Origin: Oxyruncus cristatus
Taxonomy: Eukaryota > Chordata > Aves > Passeriformes > Cotingidae
Assembly (NCBI GenBank): GCA_013399855.1
Contig: VXAY01006712.1
Location: forward strand, 894,264-958,263
Direction: 5' to 3'
Length of the DNA stretch: 64,000 bases
Positions 1 through 32,200 of this stretch are shown here, piece after piece (the first letter of the stretch is position 1; the number at the start of each line of letters is the position of its first letter). The notes under the pieces are model-generated. The model made no database searches. It saw only the letters and a list, made by a program, of their open reading frames with translations, and had not been told where the DNA came from. Position numbers and translations under genes: made by a program.

Positions 1-2279
1 TAGAAATGAGAACAAAGTGGATCTTGCACAATTGGGCATGTAACATTCACTGTATTGTGTCTCGCCCATTTTTATAACATGCAAAATTTTACCATAGATC
101 AACAAATAATGTCCCACTTAATAAGTCAGACTTGTTAAGGTGAAAAAAGGACCTGTCTTGCGAGCCTGAACTGTAGGAATGAAATCACAGTTTTCACTTT
201 GTATGGCCAGAGCAATTCTCAGTCCACACAGCAAAGTAGGTGCTAAGCAATCCAGCCAGACCTTTTGTCATCTTCAACAGATACTGTAATTTGTTTCAGG
301 TTTCGTTGTGCTTTTGCATTTTCTGAGAAAGGTGAGCTAGGCTAGGAATGGAACTGTGGCTGTGGGGAAACTCAGGGTTTTCCTTTAGTAGGGCTTGGAT
401 TTGCTAATCCTGTTTTAAAGTCCAGAAAATTTACAGGACTTCAGAATCATTCTGGAGTCATCTCTCTACCATGTGGTATAGTACATAACTGATAGCTTAT
501 AGATGTCCTGGGGCTGTCTCTTTTAGAAAAACAAAAACAAAACACACAGATTTAACAGGGAATTATTACATGGAGTCTTTTCAGTAACTAAGGGTAGCAG
601 GAAATAAAGAATTAGCAGTGTATAGAAATAATGGCTTAATGATCCTTCTTCAAACTGCTGTTTTCCCCCTCACATTTCTATTAAAGTTGCTAAACTGCCT
701 GGAACGTAACTGCTATTGCCTTTTAAACAACTACCTGTAAAGCTGTGTGTTTAATCACAATATGTTTATGTGATACCTTGTAAATTTGAGTGGGCACTTT
801 TTAATGTATTGGACAGCAAAAGGTGGAATTGCTCATGTATGATGATGAACAGGAAGGGTGAATGACAGACAAACAAGCCTACTCAGCTTAACTGAAAATA
901 TAGTGTCTTAGAAAACAAAATGATGTACCTGATCTGCTACAAACAGTTGGATCTGATCTGAACTGCTTACCAAGATGGTGACAACAAAAAAAAAAACCAA
1001 AATAAACCCCACAAAAAAATATGTATGTCACAGATTCAGCTTGAGCAGGTTGTGATCTTGTGCAGGTTTTTTTCTTAGTAGACAAAAGATGTGTAGGAGC
1101 AGACGAGACTTTGAAATCTTTTAATCCTCTTACCTGCGATTGTCTAGTAAAGCAGGTGTATACACTTCAAATGTAGTTGCCCATTGTCTACTCAGCCATG
1201 TTACGTCTGCATTTGTTGCAGATCTGCTGCCTGCACTTTCCAGAGGTTCCAACTTGCCTTTGCCTCTGCTTAAACCCGGGACCTCTCCCTGCCAGAGGCT
1301 TGCTTGTGCTTGGAGATGTCTGTGCTCCAGCTTCACCCCAGTCTTTTTACTTCAGTGTTCCTCAAGTACTGACCCCTTCCTCTTTAGTGTTATTAATGAT
1401 TTTGTAACCTTTGCTTGCCCTCTTGCTGGATCACCTCTAGGTGTTGTGACTGCCTTGGCTTGTGGCATGTCTCTTAGTGATGCTGTGCTGGTCTCCCAGG
1501 CAATGGCACAGTGGAAATCCAGCATCTTCCGTGCCCTGCTTTTCTCACCACCGCCCTGCCCTGAGAGTACAGCCCTCAAAAGTTATCTGTAATCTAGTAA
1601 CTGATAAATGCACTCGCTTTTCCTGGTAGGTGCTTAATAAATCTTCACCTAGGAGGAGTTGTAGGAAGACAGGAGCAATGGAGACTTGTGGAAGATGATG
1701 TAGAAAGCAGTGAAGAGTTTTGTTGATTATTGTGGACAGGCCTTTCTGGGCCTGACAGTAATGGGTGACTCAGAGTGACTTTCACAGAACTATCCAGCGC
1801 TTCCACGAGTCAAGTGGTTTCTCCCTTTATTTTTGTATGTGCATTAACTCTTTGTTTCTGTAGCTGTATTTCTTTCTACCCCACACACCTTGAGTAGCAT
1901 TAGAAAACTTCACTAAAAAAGACACTTGCGTAAGATCCCAAGGATGGGAGACACAGCAGGTTTGTGTAAGCAGTGCTTAGGATTAATGTTGCATTTCTCA
2001 TGTCCTTTACTCTCTGAACTTAAACTACAGTCATATTTTGTGCATTAAACGTAATTGAAAATTCAGAATATTTATACTTGGCATTCCAATTGAAATGACT
2101 CCTTTCAATTGCTGCCTATTTGCTGTGTTATGTCTTGTTTTCAAAGACATTATTTTCATCAATTAATGTATTTTTTTTAATCCAAATTGAGCTATGCGGA
2201 CAGCTGTAGAAATACTGCAAGATCAGGGCTATTTTTGTCAGTATTTGGTTTGCTTCTTACTCCCCTCCTCTCTCCGCAG
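1..2279 (+). other. Upstream intronic or 5' region of SEMA4D, no coding sequence seen
   Basis: Lies 5' of the start-codon exon and most likely belongs to the last 5' UTR intron. It holds scattered short open frames, for example a C/T-rich 150-codon frame at 1140-1592 with no recognisable domain. I cannot identify a promoter or non-coding first exon here. Confidence 0.5.
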
Positions 2280-2578
2280 CATCGTTTGTTTCTCCCTCGA
2301 AACAGAAGAATGTGCTCAGTCGCGCTTCTCAGCAGCTCTGCAGCCTGTGGAGAGTGTGGGCAGTTTCTGTACGCAGCATCCTGGAAAATGTGTGTTCTCT
2401 TGAAGTGATCTGCTAGAAAGCACGTACTCGTGCAGTTGTTCCAGCCTCCGTGGTTGCACTGCTCTCAAGGTCTGAAATGCCGGGTCTCTGATACTCCCTG
2501 GGATTTGCATTTCGTCTGCTGAAGAGACTCTGTCTGCCGTGCTTGTCCAGAGAACCCTGCAGAGCAAGGACGCTGAAA
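2280..2578 (+). other. SEMA4D: Probable 5' UTR part of the SEMA4D start-codon exon
   Basis: A strong pyrimidine tract followed by CAG ends at 2279 and would make 2280 the first base of the exon that carries the ATG at 2579. There is no other equally good acceptor close to the ATG. The boundary is inferred from the splice-site pattern only. Confidence 0.5.
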
Positions 2579-21104
<18,526 letters not shown>

Positions 21105-22660
21105 GGGCCGCAGCCGTCCCTTTCCGTGGTGGCCGTGAGCTGTGGTCCCACGACTGGCTGTTGGAGCGCGGGCAGCGCGGCGAGCTGTGACAGCTAAGCC
21201 ATAGTGGGGTTTTCGTGCTTCGGCTGTACAGCAAGCCAACTTTCATTCAGATCTCAGCAGATTAGAGAAGTGGTGTTCTTGTCTGGAGACCATGGCATCT
21301 TGTGTTGTACTGTCCTTTTTTTTTTAAACTTTTTTTTTTTTTTTTAAATGGCCTGTTTCAGATCACCACTTGTTTGTTCCCAGTTTTTTCCCCCACTGAG
21401 CGCTTTGCTCCAGTGAAGCTACTTGCTTGTTCTTTGGCCATGTTCTTCCATAGAGTAAAAGTAACTTTCTAATTCAGTTGGCTTTAAAAATTGCTTCAGT
21501 CTACACACATTTTTAGTTGCCATTAAAAAAAGACCTAGTTTCATTTTAATTCCAAATTGGAAATTGAGTTTAGTTTATCAGATTGGTAAATTACAGACTT
21601 TTGTCCAGATTGGGACATTTTTTTTCTTTGCTTCTAGTGATTAATTTTAGTTTTATGCTTTGTGTTTTGGCACACTAGATCTCTGTAGTTGGTTAAAATT
21701 AATTTTTTTAACTACTTTTTAAGTATCTTAGATTTTAAGGTACAATGGGGATAGCATTGCCTTGATTTGTGTAAGACTCAGGGATAATCTTGTTTAAAGG
21801 TTTTTTTCTTTGCTGCTTTCTAGAAATGTAGGTACAACAATATCAGTACAAAACATGGAGTTAGTGGGGAATGGGGAAGGAGGAAATAAATGCTTTTGTT
21901 TTTCTTTTTTTTTTTTCCTCCCCCCCACCAGCCAGAAAGCTGGACACAGTGATGTTTTATTTTCTATACAAAACTGGATTCTTTTTTTCTTTAGTTAATG
22001 AAACAGTACAGGCAAGCAGCTGTCAGCAGTGACAAGGAAAGAGTTCTCTTGCATTGTGGAAGCAAAACAGGAATTAAGAAGAATTAATTCTGACAATTCA
22101 TCTGGTGACTCTCTGAAGTGGACTGTAAGGACTCAGCCTGATGAGAAAACATTGCCGATCTTTTTTCTTCTTTTCAGGTTCAGAAATAAACTCAGCTTCT
22201 TTTTGTGACAAATCGCTGCAGCATCACCCTTTCCAGATGATACCTTCCACTCTCCTATGCAACTGGAGACTGAAACTGGAGCTGCTTTAACAATCAGTCC
22301 TTTGAACTGTCTATGTGAATCATGCCTGCTGACGTGAAAGTGTGCGTTTGTTCTCAGCCTGGTTCACAGCAGCACTGTTTGTCTGTAAAACCATTTTGTG
22401 TGCAGTAACAGTCCTGAAGAATTGTTTCTCTCACTGCATCTTTCTGTAAATATTGCTAGAAGTAGAATTTGTTTCAATAGTAAACAGCAGAATGCCTGGG
22501 CTGCTTTTCTATGTTGAACTTCCATGCGAACATAATTTAGACCATCTTAGTGTAAACATTTTATATTTTATAAGATTCAGTTTGGCTTTATTTTTCTATT
22601 TTTAATTATGTACATATAACAGAATAAATATTAAAATAAATTGTATTATTTATGAAATGT
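21105..22660 (+). other. SEMA4D: SEMA4D 3' UTR of the membrane isoform
   Basis: Non-coding, with long T runs at about 21319-21346, directly after the stop codon and ending at the tandem poly(A) signals at 22623-22640. The exact cleavage site is inferred. Confidence 0.75.
22623..22640 (+). terminator. SEMA4D: Tandem poly(A) signals of the SEMA4D membrane isoform
   Basis: Two canonical AATAAA hexamers, at 22623-22628 and 22635-22640, in AT-rich sequence about 1.5 kb after the stop codon. They lie only 360 bases before the first alternative exon. Confidence 0.8.
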
Positions 22661-22999
22661 GACACAATGACACCTGCTTTCCATTTGGCAAGCACTAATG
22701 TTCCTTGTGGTTTCCTTTGAGGGGAAAAGCGAAAAACTTTTGTAATTAATTTGAAACAGCCTCTCAATTTCCATTAAATAGGTTGTAACCCAAGGTGGAG
22801 GGTTTGGAAGGATGGGGGGAAAAAAACGTGGGTGAAGGAAGAAAGTGCTTTTCTCTAGCGGCCAAGGGACACTCCCTTTTACTACCTTTCTAAAATTCAT
22901 TTGTCTTTTTGCATTATTTCTTCATTGTGTGATGTATTTCTTACAACTTTTTTCCTTAGTACCCTTTTACTTTCTTTTCTGTCCTCTTCTGTCACACAG

Positions 23000-23206
23000 C
23001 CGCATCTCCTATACCTTTCCCTCCTACTGGTACCTCCTTTTTGTCCTGTGTGGGAAGTGATTCACCTCCTTCACCCACCAGTACCCAGCCTGATGTTTGG
23101 TCTAGCACAGACCCCATAAAGGTCATGTTGTTGCCACCTTTCCTAAGTGACCAGACACAGCATGTTAGTGTCCGGGGACCTTTCCACCTCTTCTGCCAAG
23201 CCACAG
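23000..23206 (+). CDS. SEMA4D: Alternative SEMA4D exon A (linker and first half of Ig domain)
   Basis: 207 nt, phase 1-1. A long pyrimidine tract ending CACACAG precedes it and the donor is GTAAGT. It encodes a Pro/Ser/Thr-rich linker, then PPFLSDQTQHVSVRGPF and HLFCQATG, which looks like the A-B strands of an Ig domain with the B-strand cysteine. The natural reading frame has no stop. Confidence 0.72.
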
Positions 23207-26200
23207 GTAAGTTGGAGGACCCCTGTATAAGCCAGCACTGTCTGCATTAAAGGCTTAGCTATGTCACCATGTACTGTGTAAGTTTTACTTTCCTGATGCT
23301 GGGGGGACAGAGGGGGAGAGAAGAGAGACAAGGTCAGGATGCCAACATGCTGCTACTGAGAGTCAGTCACTGCAAGGACTGTACCCTGTAGTGAGGGCTG
23401 CGATTTAGTAGCCTGCTTTAGTGTGTACATTGTCAGTTGATTTTTATTAGGCTCAGTGAGGCAGGATTGCAGAAGGATGTTTAGCAGGTAGGTATTTTCT
23501 TGGTCAGCGTGTATAAAATTTAAAAAACACACTTGTATTGGACTTGAATTTGGTGTATTTTCTGGGCCAGGTCAGTTACTCCTTTTTCATCATGTTTTAA
23601 ATGGTAAAGGACTTACAGTAACAACAAATTCTGTGTTACAATGGATGTATTCTCTGAGGTGTACAGAAGGAAAATGCTATTTTTTTCCATAGAAATTCAA
23701 CACTTGCCTTCCAGCTTTTGTTTGGATTGTTACAAATTACAGTTTGCTGGTTTAAGCTAAGTGTGATTTAATGGGTCTAACCAGGTCTTTGGATGTAACC
23801 TTGTTCCTTAAAATAAGAGATTATATAGATTGAGGAATTTTAAAAAGTAGCATTGTTTCATATTGGTCTCAGAGTATTATCTGGAGTCAGATCAAAATGC
23901 ATAAATCTGTATTAGTGTAGATCTTAACAAAGGCATTATTTTTATTTCCATGGCTAAAAAGAACAACAGTGGGATGAAGGTTCTTTAATAGAATGGAATA
24001 ATTTAGATTGAAAAAAGACCTTTCAGCAATAATGTGTTCACTTTTTCTATAGACAATTCAGAAACTTCATTGTGCAATGTAAAAAAAAAATGTAATAGCA
24101 TAAATAGCACAAAAGATTTAAGCAGACCTGGCATTTTTTTAAAAATTACTTTCATCCAGCAGTGCCTGTTTTAACGTGATGCTTTTGAAAATTGTCATTA
24201 ATTGTATTTGCTTTGGCAGTGAAGGAAGGAGCAGTGTCCTAAAGTCAGCCTGTGGGATTCACTCCTCAGGAGGTGTAGGGGTGCATATTGGAAGAAAGTG
24301 TCACAACTACCTGACATCCGAGAGATGCAGTGATGGCACAGGCAGGGCCGAGATGCCCCAGCTGTGGAAGAGCTTCTGATTCATCTCAGAAAGCAGTGAA
24401 AGACCTGACTTTGTGTTACAGATGGGGGATTTACTCCCTTTGGGAAACAAGGCTGATACATCACACTCTTCTCATATCCAGAATTAAAACTAATCTGTTG
24501 ATACTAAAAAAAAACCCCAAAACCAAATAAAAAACAAAACAAAAACAACAACAAAAAAACCCCACCAACCAAACAAACAAAAAAACCCCAAACCAACAAA
24601 CAAAAAAACAAAAACCAAACCAACAACAACAACAAAAAACAAAAACCAAAAAAAACAACAACAAAGCAAAAAAAAACCCACAAAAAAACCACCTCCACAC
24701 ACACACCAAACCAGCAAATGCAAACCATCACACTGAACTGGTGCAGATACTTAGCATCTCTCTGGGGTTCTGCATATGAGGATCTATACATTTATCCTGA
24801 GTGGGGGGTGGCTAAGCAAGTGCTTTTGCTAGGAAGGTCTCTGCTTGGACTTAATTCACATTTCTTCAGTGTTTGTTTATGTAAAGAAATATCAACATAG
24901 CTGTAATGGAACTTTATTTCCCTCAGCTATGAACATAAGGAAGAATATGTTTACAAGGAGCAGAAGGGTTAAGTGAGACTGCCAGAGAGTTAAATGTTGT
25001 GCCTGGTTGTCTGCATGAAGGATATGGTGTCAGCCAGTGTATGTTGCAAATACATAGGCCGTCACATCATCCAGTCAAAAACCTCAAGCTTATTTTCAAT
25101 GAAGTTTCGAATGTTATTTTATGAGAACTGGCGAATCTCTTCCTTTTTTTTTAACTGTAAATGTCTTGTTTCAAGCTGTCTGGAAACCCAGCAGGAGTTG
25201 GTGAGTTCTTTTGCTCATCTCTTACTCATCCCACGTGTTTCAACCTGAAAGCTTGGCTGTGGGTAACACTTTACAACCCTGTGACTGGCTCATTTCAGCA
25301 AGGTGAAGTTGATGTGGATACAGCACTTGTGACATACGGTTACCTTTTTTTTTCTGAAAAAACCCCTGATTTTTCAAGAATGGGGTACTCCTGCCCTACC
25401 TGAAGAGGAAGGAATAAATCTGCCTGTACAGCTTTTCTCCCAGTTAATTTCTCTCTGCTCCCCTGAAGAGTCCCACGTTTCTCCAGAGACCTGCCCACTG
25501 TTTGTGGGGAAACATCCGGCTTCATCTCTATTAGAATTTTCTCTCCCAGGGCAGATTTTTTTAAGCCCTTTACAGACATTTTAGGCGAGCTTCAAATAAA
25601 TTGAGTGAAACACTACACCATCTGGTTCAGGGGGGGAGAGACAGCTGATGATGTGTGCACCTGCTTTATAAATTTCTCTGGCGTGCTCTGTTGAAATTGG
25701 GTGCAGTAGAAACAGGCTTTTCTCAGCAGATTTGGTTCTGCTTGGAGATGCTTTACTGACACCTCCTCCTCTAGTATTAGAGTTTTGTAGCTTCCCAGAA
25801 AAATGGTCGTGCTGAGCAACAATTTAAATGCCTCGATAATAAGACACTCTGCAGAACATGGTGCTTTATGTGTACTTCTGCCGTGTAGAGTCAGACTCTC
25901 TGAGTCTGGGGTGTCACATGTTTGTCTGCAGCTGGAGGTTTTACATAATGGATTATTTTCAGTCTTGGTAAAATAACCCCAGGAGTGTAAACAATAAAAG
26001 TTCTGTGAACTGGGCAATTTACTTTAAAGCAGTTGCCATTTCATGGAGCTACTGAGATGGGTATCTGGTAATACCCACACACAGTGCTGGTTCCCTGTGG
26101 TTGTGCTATTTTAAAGGGAGTGCCAGAAAGCTTCCCATCCGTGGAGGAAACTTCCAAGAGTCAGAATTGCAAGTGGTTCAATAGAGAATTCTCTCTCTTG

Positions 26201-29200
26201 CTTTGGTGAAGCCCAGAGTTGCACTGAAAGGCATGCAGAGGGGTGGGGGAAATACAAAATGCAACGCACTGCACTTCACTAAGCACTGCTGCAAGACTCA
26301 AGGTGGCTGCAGAGTGAGTCTGAAGAGACCCTGCCCCAGGCTGTGTCCAGGAGCCCCAGGGCTGCCCGTGCTGGTGTCACCACGTCCTTGTGCATCACAG
26401 GGCTTGTTCTGCCTCGAAAGCCCTGACACCCCTTGGTGTGCCTGATTTGTTCCTGGGAGGAGGAGCTTGTCTATCACAGGCTGACTGACCCACATAAATG
26501 AGTAAGTCATTCTTGTGTGAGGTTTTTTGGCATCCTTTACAGGGTTGCATTAGCCGTGGTGCCCTGGGGTGATCTGGTCTGGTTTGGGGCTCACTGAGGA
26601 GATGCTGCACATCCAGAGCAGAATGAGCCTGTGTAGGAATGTGCTTTGTGTTAGATAAAATGTTTGTGTAGAATTACAGCACTTAAATCACAGCATGCGT
26701 CTTAAAATGGAGTTTACTAAAGTGTTTACTTTTTCATTCGTAAAAGAACACAAATATCAAAGAAGAGTGACTTCCATGAGCATACACTTGTGGTTTAGTT
26801 GCAGTTGATGTCTCTTAATGTAAATTATGGCTGTGGACAGATACAAAGCTAAGTTTTTGAAACCTGAAAATGTTTTAACAGGTAGCCTAGAAAAGATAAG
26901 CTCTGCATCTCTCAAGACAATTTGGTACACTGCACAGATATTGTAAAACTTCATAAAATTTTTAATTTTTTTTATGCAGCATATTTTGAGATTTTGAAGC
27001 AATGCCCTTGACTTTAATCTTCCTGCTTGCTTAGTAATCCATGGTTGGTTTATCCTCACCTGGGAATGCTAAATTTGCACCTTGTTAAACAATTCCATAT
27101 CCCACTTTATGAATTAGCTTCTCTCGTGTTTTATCTCATGCTGTGTTTCTGTGACTCAATTCCAGTGTCTTTGGCTACAGTGATCTCACAGCAGCTATTA
27201 TTTTGTAATTTTGTAGTTTTATTCCAATTCTTTCAACTGTCTAAACATCACTTAAAGGCATCTTGGTACCATAAAACCATTCCTTAGTGCAGATCTCTGA
27301 CATGACACCTGTTATTCACAAATTGAGATGCATCTGGAAGGTAGGTTAAAAAATTAAGATTGTTTCTTTAATAGAAAAGGACTTGGAAGTCTTAAGGTTG
27401 TAAATTCTAGTAAATGTCACAGACCAGTTTTGCATAAAACTCCACAGCCATTAGAGGTATCCTTGTTACTGTAGATTTCAATATCTTAGGGCTGTAATTA
27501 CTTTACTAGAACACTGGCATTTTCTCTTTTTTCAGACATAAGGGCTTGCTGATACCCTCTTACATCTAACTCTGCCTGCAAACCCATGAGCATTAAACAC
27601 CTCTGTAAGTGCTGATGTTATCCGGGTTCTGTTGGCTTCCTTCATAGTGACTTCTGTAAGAAGATCGAAAATTTATTTTATGAGGACTGTGATACGGATG
27701 ATGCATTCCTAAATTCTGGCATTAACAGCAGATTTTGAAACATTTCTGCAGGAATTCCTTTTGCTGTGCAGTTTTATATGCACATGCTATTGTCAAGCTA
27801 CGAAATACATAGAAAGGTGTGTAAAAAGAACACCTTTTCCTTTTTTTAAAAAAACTGTATTAATTTTCTTGTAAGGACTAGAATAATTTCAGTGTATACA
27901 TAATTAAGCATAAGGCGCATCAAGGTGAAAAAGGGGAGAGCAAAGAAAAGAAATAGAACCAAAAGTCTTACTCATTTTTCTTCAGAAGATTTTCTTCTTT
28001 TTTCTGCTGAGTCTCACCTTGCACAGGTAGGATGCAGGTGACTGCATTCATACAGGTTTTTCCTGTACAGTGAATGAAAAATTGCAGTTGGGAAACCTCT
28101 TGGATGGCTTTTGGTAATTTACGAACACTTAAAATGTTACAGAAAGCCACCAAAATATCTTCCTCCCCATGGGGGATTCAGTCCAGTTAGGACTGGTAGT
28201 TTGTTTTTGGTGGTCTGCAAGTAGTCATTACTGTTGTAAATGTGCTTTAAGCATTCCCAGCTGCTGATGTGTGTCCCGTACACGTGAGCAGGTGTGTAAA
28301 TCTTGCCGGCTGTGTCACTCGTCAGCAGAGGGCTTGGCTGAACTGAGCCTACTGCAAGGTTTACCAGGCTTCTCGCTGGGCAGAGTTTGAAGAAGCCACC
28401 CTTGTGAGGAAAGAATGTGTCACAAAACAGGCAGTGTTTTCCAGCTGAATTTAATATGCACGTGACTGTGGGAAGACTCCAAGGGCGCACATAAAAAAGG
28501 GGTTGCAGAATCCATGTCAGCTTTTGTAGCGTGACTAGGTAGGTAGAAAAGAAGTTTGCTTCACGTTGGGGTCTTTGAGATGCAGCTGTAACTTCTAAAT
28601 GCTTTTGGGATGTCTGCTCTTGGGAGAGAAGGGATTCACTTTGGTTGTTACTTCTCGGTACCATTTGCTTATAAGGGTTTACTCGACCTCCCAGCTTAGC
28701 CTTTCTTCTTTTGCAGTTCAGCATTTCTGTTTTTCTCCTTGCTAATGTGGAACTCTTGATGCAGTAATGCCCCAGCTTGGAGCAGTACACTGGTACTAAC
28801 TACACCCTGGCCGTTATTTAGCAGCTGTATTTCCCAGTCCTGCCTGGTGAGATGTGGCTGGGACAGGATTTGGAGTCTCTGGAGCATAACCAAAACTTTA
28901 CACTATTTTCCTCAGAACATCTTGTTACCCCCATGAGCCTAGATTGCAAACTTGCTACCTGTACACTTACTTTCTTCCCCATGAGAGCTACAGCCCGTAG
29001 ACCTGTGATTATTAATCCATTGGTGTGATGGCTGATTAATTGGGTACTAGTTTGGAACAAAGTTGTCATCTCTTTTTAATAATTTCAGCAGAAACTGCTG
29101 CCAGAGCTGCTTCAGTTTGTGTTACTTGCGTTGTCCCCTCAGTGGAGATAAAAGCTCATTTCCATCTCTTCCAGTCATCTTGCTGCTAGATCTACCTGGC

Positions 29201-32200
29201 AAACAAAGAAGCAAAAGCAGTAGTTTGTGTTCTCTAGAGAACAGAAGTGGTTTTTTGGAGAACATGTTACTCCCCTTAAAACACATTCTCCAACTTTCTT
29301 CAGTTTATTTTTAAATTCAGCGTAGTATCCGTGTTAGCTGATAGGATGGCCATAGACAATTGTGCAAGCTCAAAGTGGAATCTAATTTTTTTTCTGCCAG
29401 TCCCTAGTCCATTTAATTTTTCTTCACAGGCTTTTCTTCATCTGGGTCCCAGTTGCAAAACCCTTTTCTGGACCTACTCAGAGAACATCTAAATAAACGC
29501 TGTTCCTGCTGGGAAGCACAGACCAGTTGAGTTGTCATCCAAGGGGCGAGTCAGACCTTTTCCCAACCTGCTTTTAAATGCCCCTGTGAGAAGGCAGAGG
29601 CCGTGTCCTGCTTCCATCTGCACGTGCTGTGCCTCGCCTCTGGTGGCTGGTTGCTGCTTCCAGCTGTTAACATGGTTCACGTTTCCCCGGAAGCAATTCC
29701 TGCTGCTCTAACAAGGCTGCATCAGTTTGTGGTGGTGATGTCACACAAACAGGCTGGTAATTTACCGAAGCACCAGCTGTTGGAAGGGGAAGTATGTCGT
29801 GCACTCTTCAGTACAAAACGTTTGGTGTTGGAAGCAATGTTCTTCTGGCATTCCAGGTCTATTTCCCTTGACTTTTTAAAGTTGATTTTTATTTTCCTGT
29901 CAGGCTTGCCTTCTAGAATGCACTGCCCCTACTTCAACAAACAAAAACAACCACCAAAACCTGAAACTACAAAAAAACCCCACTCCAGGTATAGAATGTA
30001 TAGGCTCTGTAATCTGCACACTATTTTCAGAAAACTGCAAGGATGCTTGTCTCAGTTTAGTCTTTCTCCACTTTTCTGATCAGTTACCCACTGATGGCTT
30101 TATTTACTACTGATTTATTATTTTGGGAGCTTATCAGCAGCCATGACTCAGACTCCTACAGATCAAGACACACTAACCAGCCTTAAATCTTTAGTCACAT
30201 ACGGGGTAGTGCTGGTTTTGGTGCTCCATGTTAACGATTGTCTAACCTTCTCCTGGGCTGACTTTGATCTCTGATTTAAAATAACCTTCCTGCATCCAGG
30301 TAATACTACCTTTTTACAACTTAACCCGTGCTCCAGATGAGAGCCTCCTATATGATCTTGGTTTTCAGAAATCCGTGATTTGCTTCAGCAGCATTCAGCA
30401 AAGCCACAAGCTAGACAGCAAGCATTAAATCCACATGACATTTCTTTTTTTTTTAATCTGCTGCACATGGAAGAGGTTTTGGTGTGTGCTGGGTTATAGA
30501 GAGGAGGCTTTTCTCCTAAACCTAACTTCCTATCACTGTGGGTAGCCTCTCGTAGCAATTCTGTTTTGATTATAGGGATTTGTGTAGAAGACTTTTTGTT
30601 ATCCTGATGGAATTTCTCTGTGGGATACCTGTGGGTTATCATCCCTGGATTTCAATTTGCTGTCAACTTGGGATAAATTAGATTAGCTGGAGAAAGCTTT
30701 AAGAGGTTTAGGCTTGCTGACAGCTCCTGCTTGTCTTTTACCGACTCCCTTCTCTCTATCTTAGGAGTGTTTTTCTGAACATAGGGAAGCCTTGCTCTAG
30801 TGCTACCCTTCAAGAACCACTGTAAAACCCAGGTGAAACATGTGCTAAGCCAGCAGCAGTGGGTGGTTTCACAGGGTTTCACTGCACAGCTTGACTGGTC
30901 TGCTTTGGAAATGTCTGCACAGCTCTGCAGTGTTTTGCACAACGGGCGAGCGTGGCCAGTTACTCCCTCCCCCAGCCTTATGTTGGTGAGCTCTACTTAA
31001 TCCATAATCTCCTTTTGAATTAGTATCCCCAAGCTGTCTTGGAAGCCCTGTGTCTGTTGGGATATGATGGCAAATGCTTAATTCAGTCCAGTTTAGCAGG
31101 GCACGTCCTCAGGGCTGCTCTGGATTTGCAGCTGTGTCCTTCAATTCTTTAAACCTGGTTTTATTTACCAATTTGTCTTACCCTTAGGTCAAATTCACAC
31201 CGGGAGTCAGTGAACACAGACTATGGTAGAAGCTTACAAGCAGCCACAGTGGTTTAAGTTTTTGTGCTGTGGCTGCCCAGATTTTTTTTCTTGTGGAAAA
31301 TACTGAGGAAAAACCGTCTGGGTATTTAAATACACGGTTTGTGCAACCCAGCCTGACTTGACAGAGATCAGAAAACCCCTTCTGCCAGCAGAAACTGGAC
31401 AATTCCTGGGCTGTTCCTATCTGGGTAGTGCCATTTCATTCAAACTACTGAAAGCAGAGGCATAGAAAATGAGATCTGTATGGGAAAGAAGCACTTTTCA
31501 CAGACACTGTAAACTGGGAAGGGCTTATGCAAAGGAAAGGGGTAGTTCAGACAATGCAGGAAGGTTTTTTGCATTTTTTATGTTCATTTCCCATCTAAAA
31601 TCAAGGCAGTAAAGTTGATTTTACTTAATCACATTTTATTATTATAATTTATTGAAGCAATGTTTTTGAACTTTGTGAAGTATCTTTCATGTTTGCTTAG
31701 ACATAGCTACTTACGTATCTGGATTGTTGTGCTGTTTAATTCTCTGCTCATTATGGTCTAATAAGTTTACTTTTTTTAATCTTTCAAGCATTCTAAAGTG
31801 GATGGTAAAGTAAGTAAATCAGATGTGTCAGAAACTTGTATTTTAAAGTTTTCAGTAGACATGTATTTAATTTGTATTACAGCAACAGCAGAAAATGCAG
31901 GGTATATGTTCATATTTTTTTCCTTCACCTTCAAAAAATAATTCTCTAACCATTACATCACAGTCTGAATTTATTTCACCATAGAGCTGTAGAAAATTTG
32001 CATTTAACAAATGTGATTGAAAGCTTTTGCAGATGACACTGTTTCACAGTGTATTTTTTCTGTTGTTCCATCCTGAAAATGAAATCAAAGTGGAGAAGTT
32101 AATTGGGTAAAATTGCCCAGTTGCAACTTCATAAGGGGCCAACCTGAACCATCACAGGCTGAAAAATTTCCTGTCTAAGGAAATTATTGGACTTTAGTAT

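Noticed and set aside
1140..1592. 150-codon + strand open frame upstream of SEMA4D
   Set aside because: C/T-rich composition yields Leu/Ser/Pro/Cys-rich frames in several phases. No domain, no splice logic, and overlapping frames of equal quality on both strands.
22901..23119. Overlapping frame at the alternative SEMA4D exon A (PLLSHSRIS... type reading)
   Set aside because: A different phase from the one that fits the 19289 donor and yields no Ig features. The phase reading PPFLSDQTQHV and FCQATG is the one that continues into exon B.
24461..24791. Phe/Val/Gly/Cys-rich minus-strand frames, which look like membrane proteins
   Set aside because: Pure artefact of the A/C simple tract; the same applies to the G/T tract at 6392-6582.
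29603..30079. 158-codon + strand open frame in the alternative intron
   Set aside because: No Ig, membrane or other motif. Low-complexity A/C segment inside, and no convincing splice sites in phase with exons A or B.
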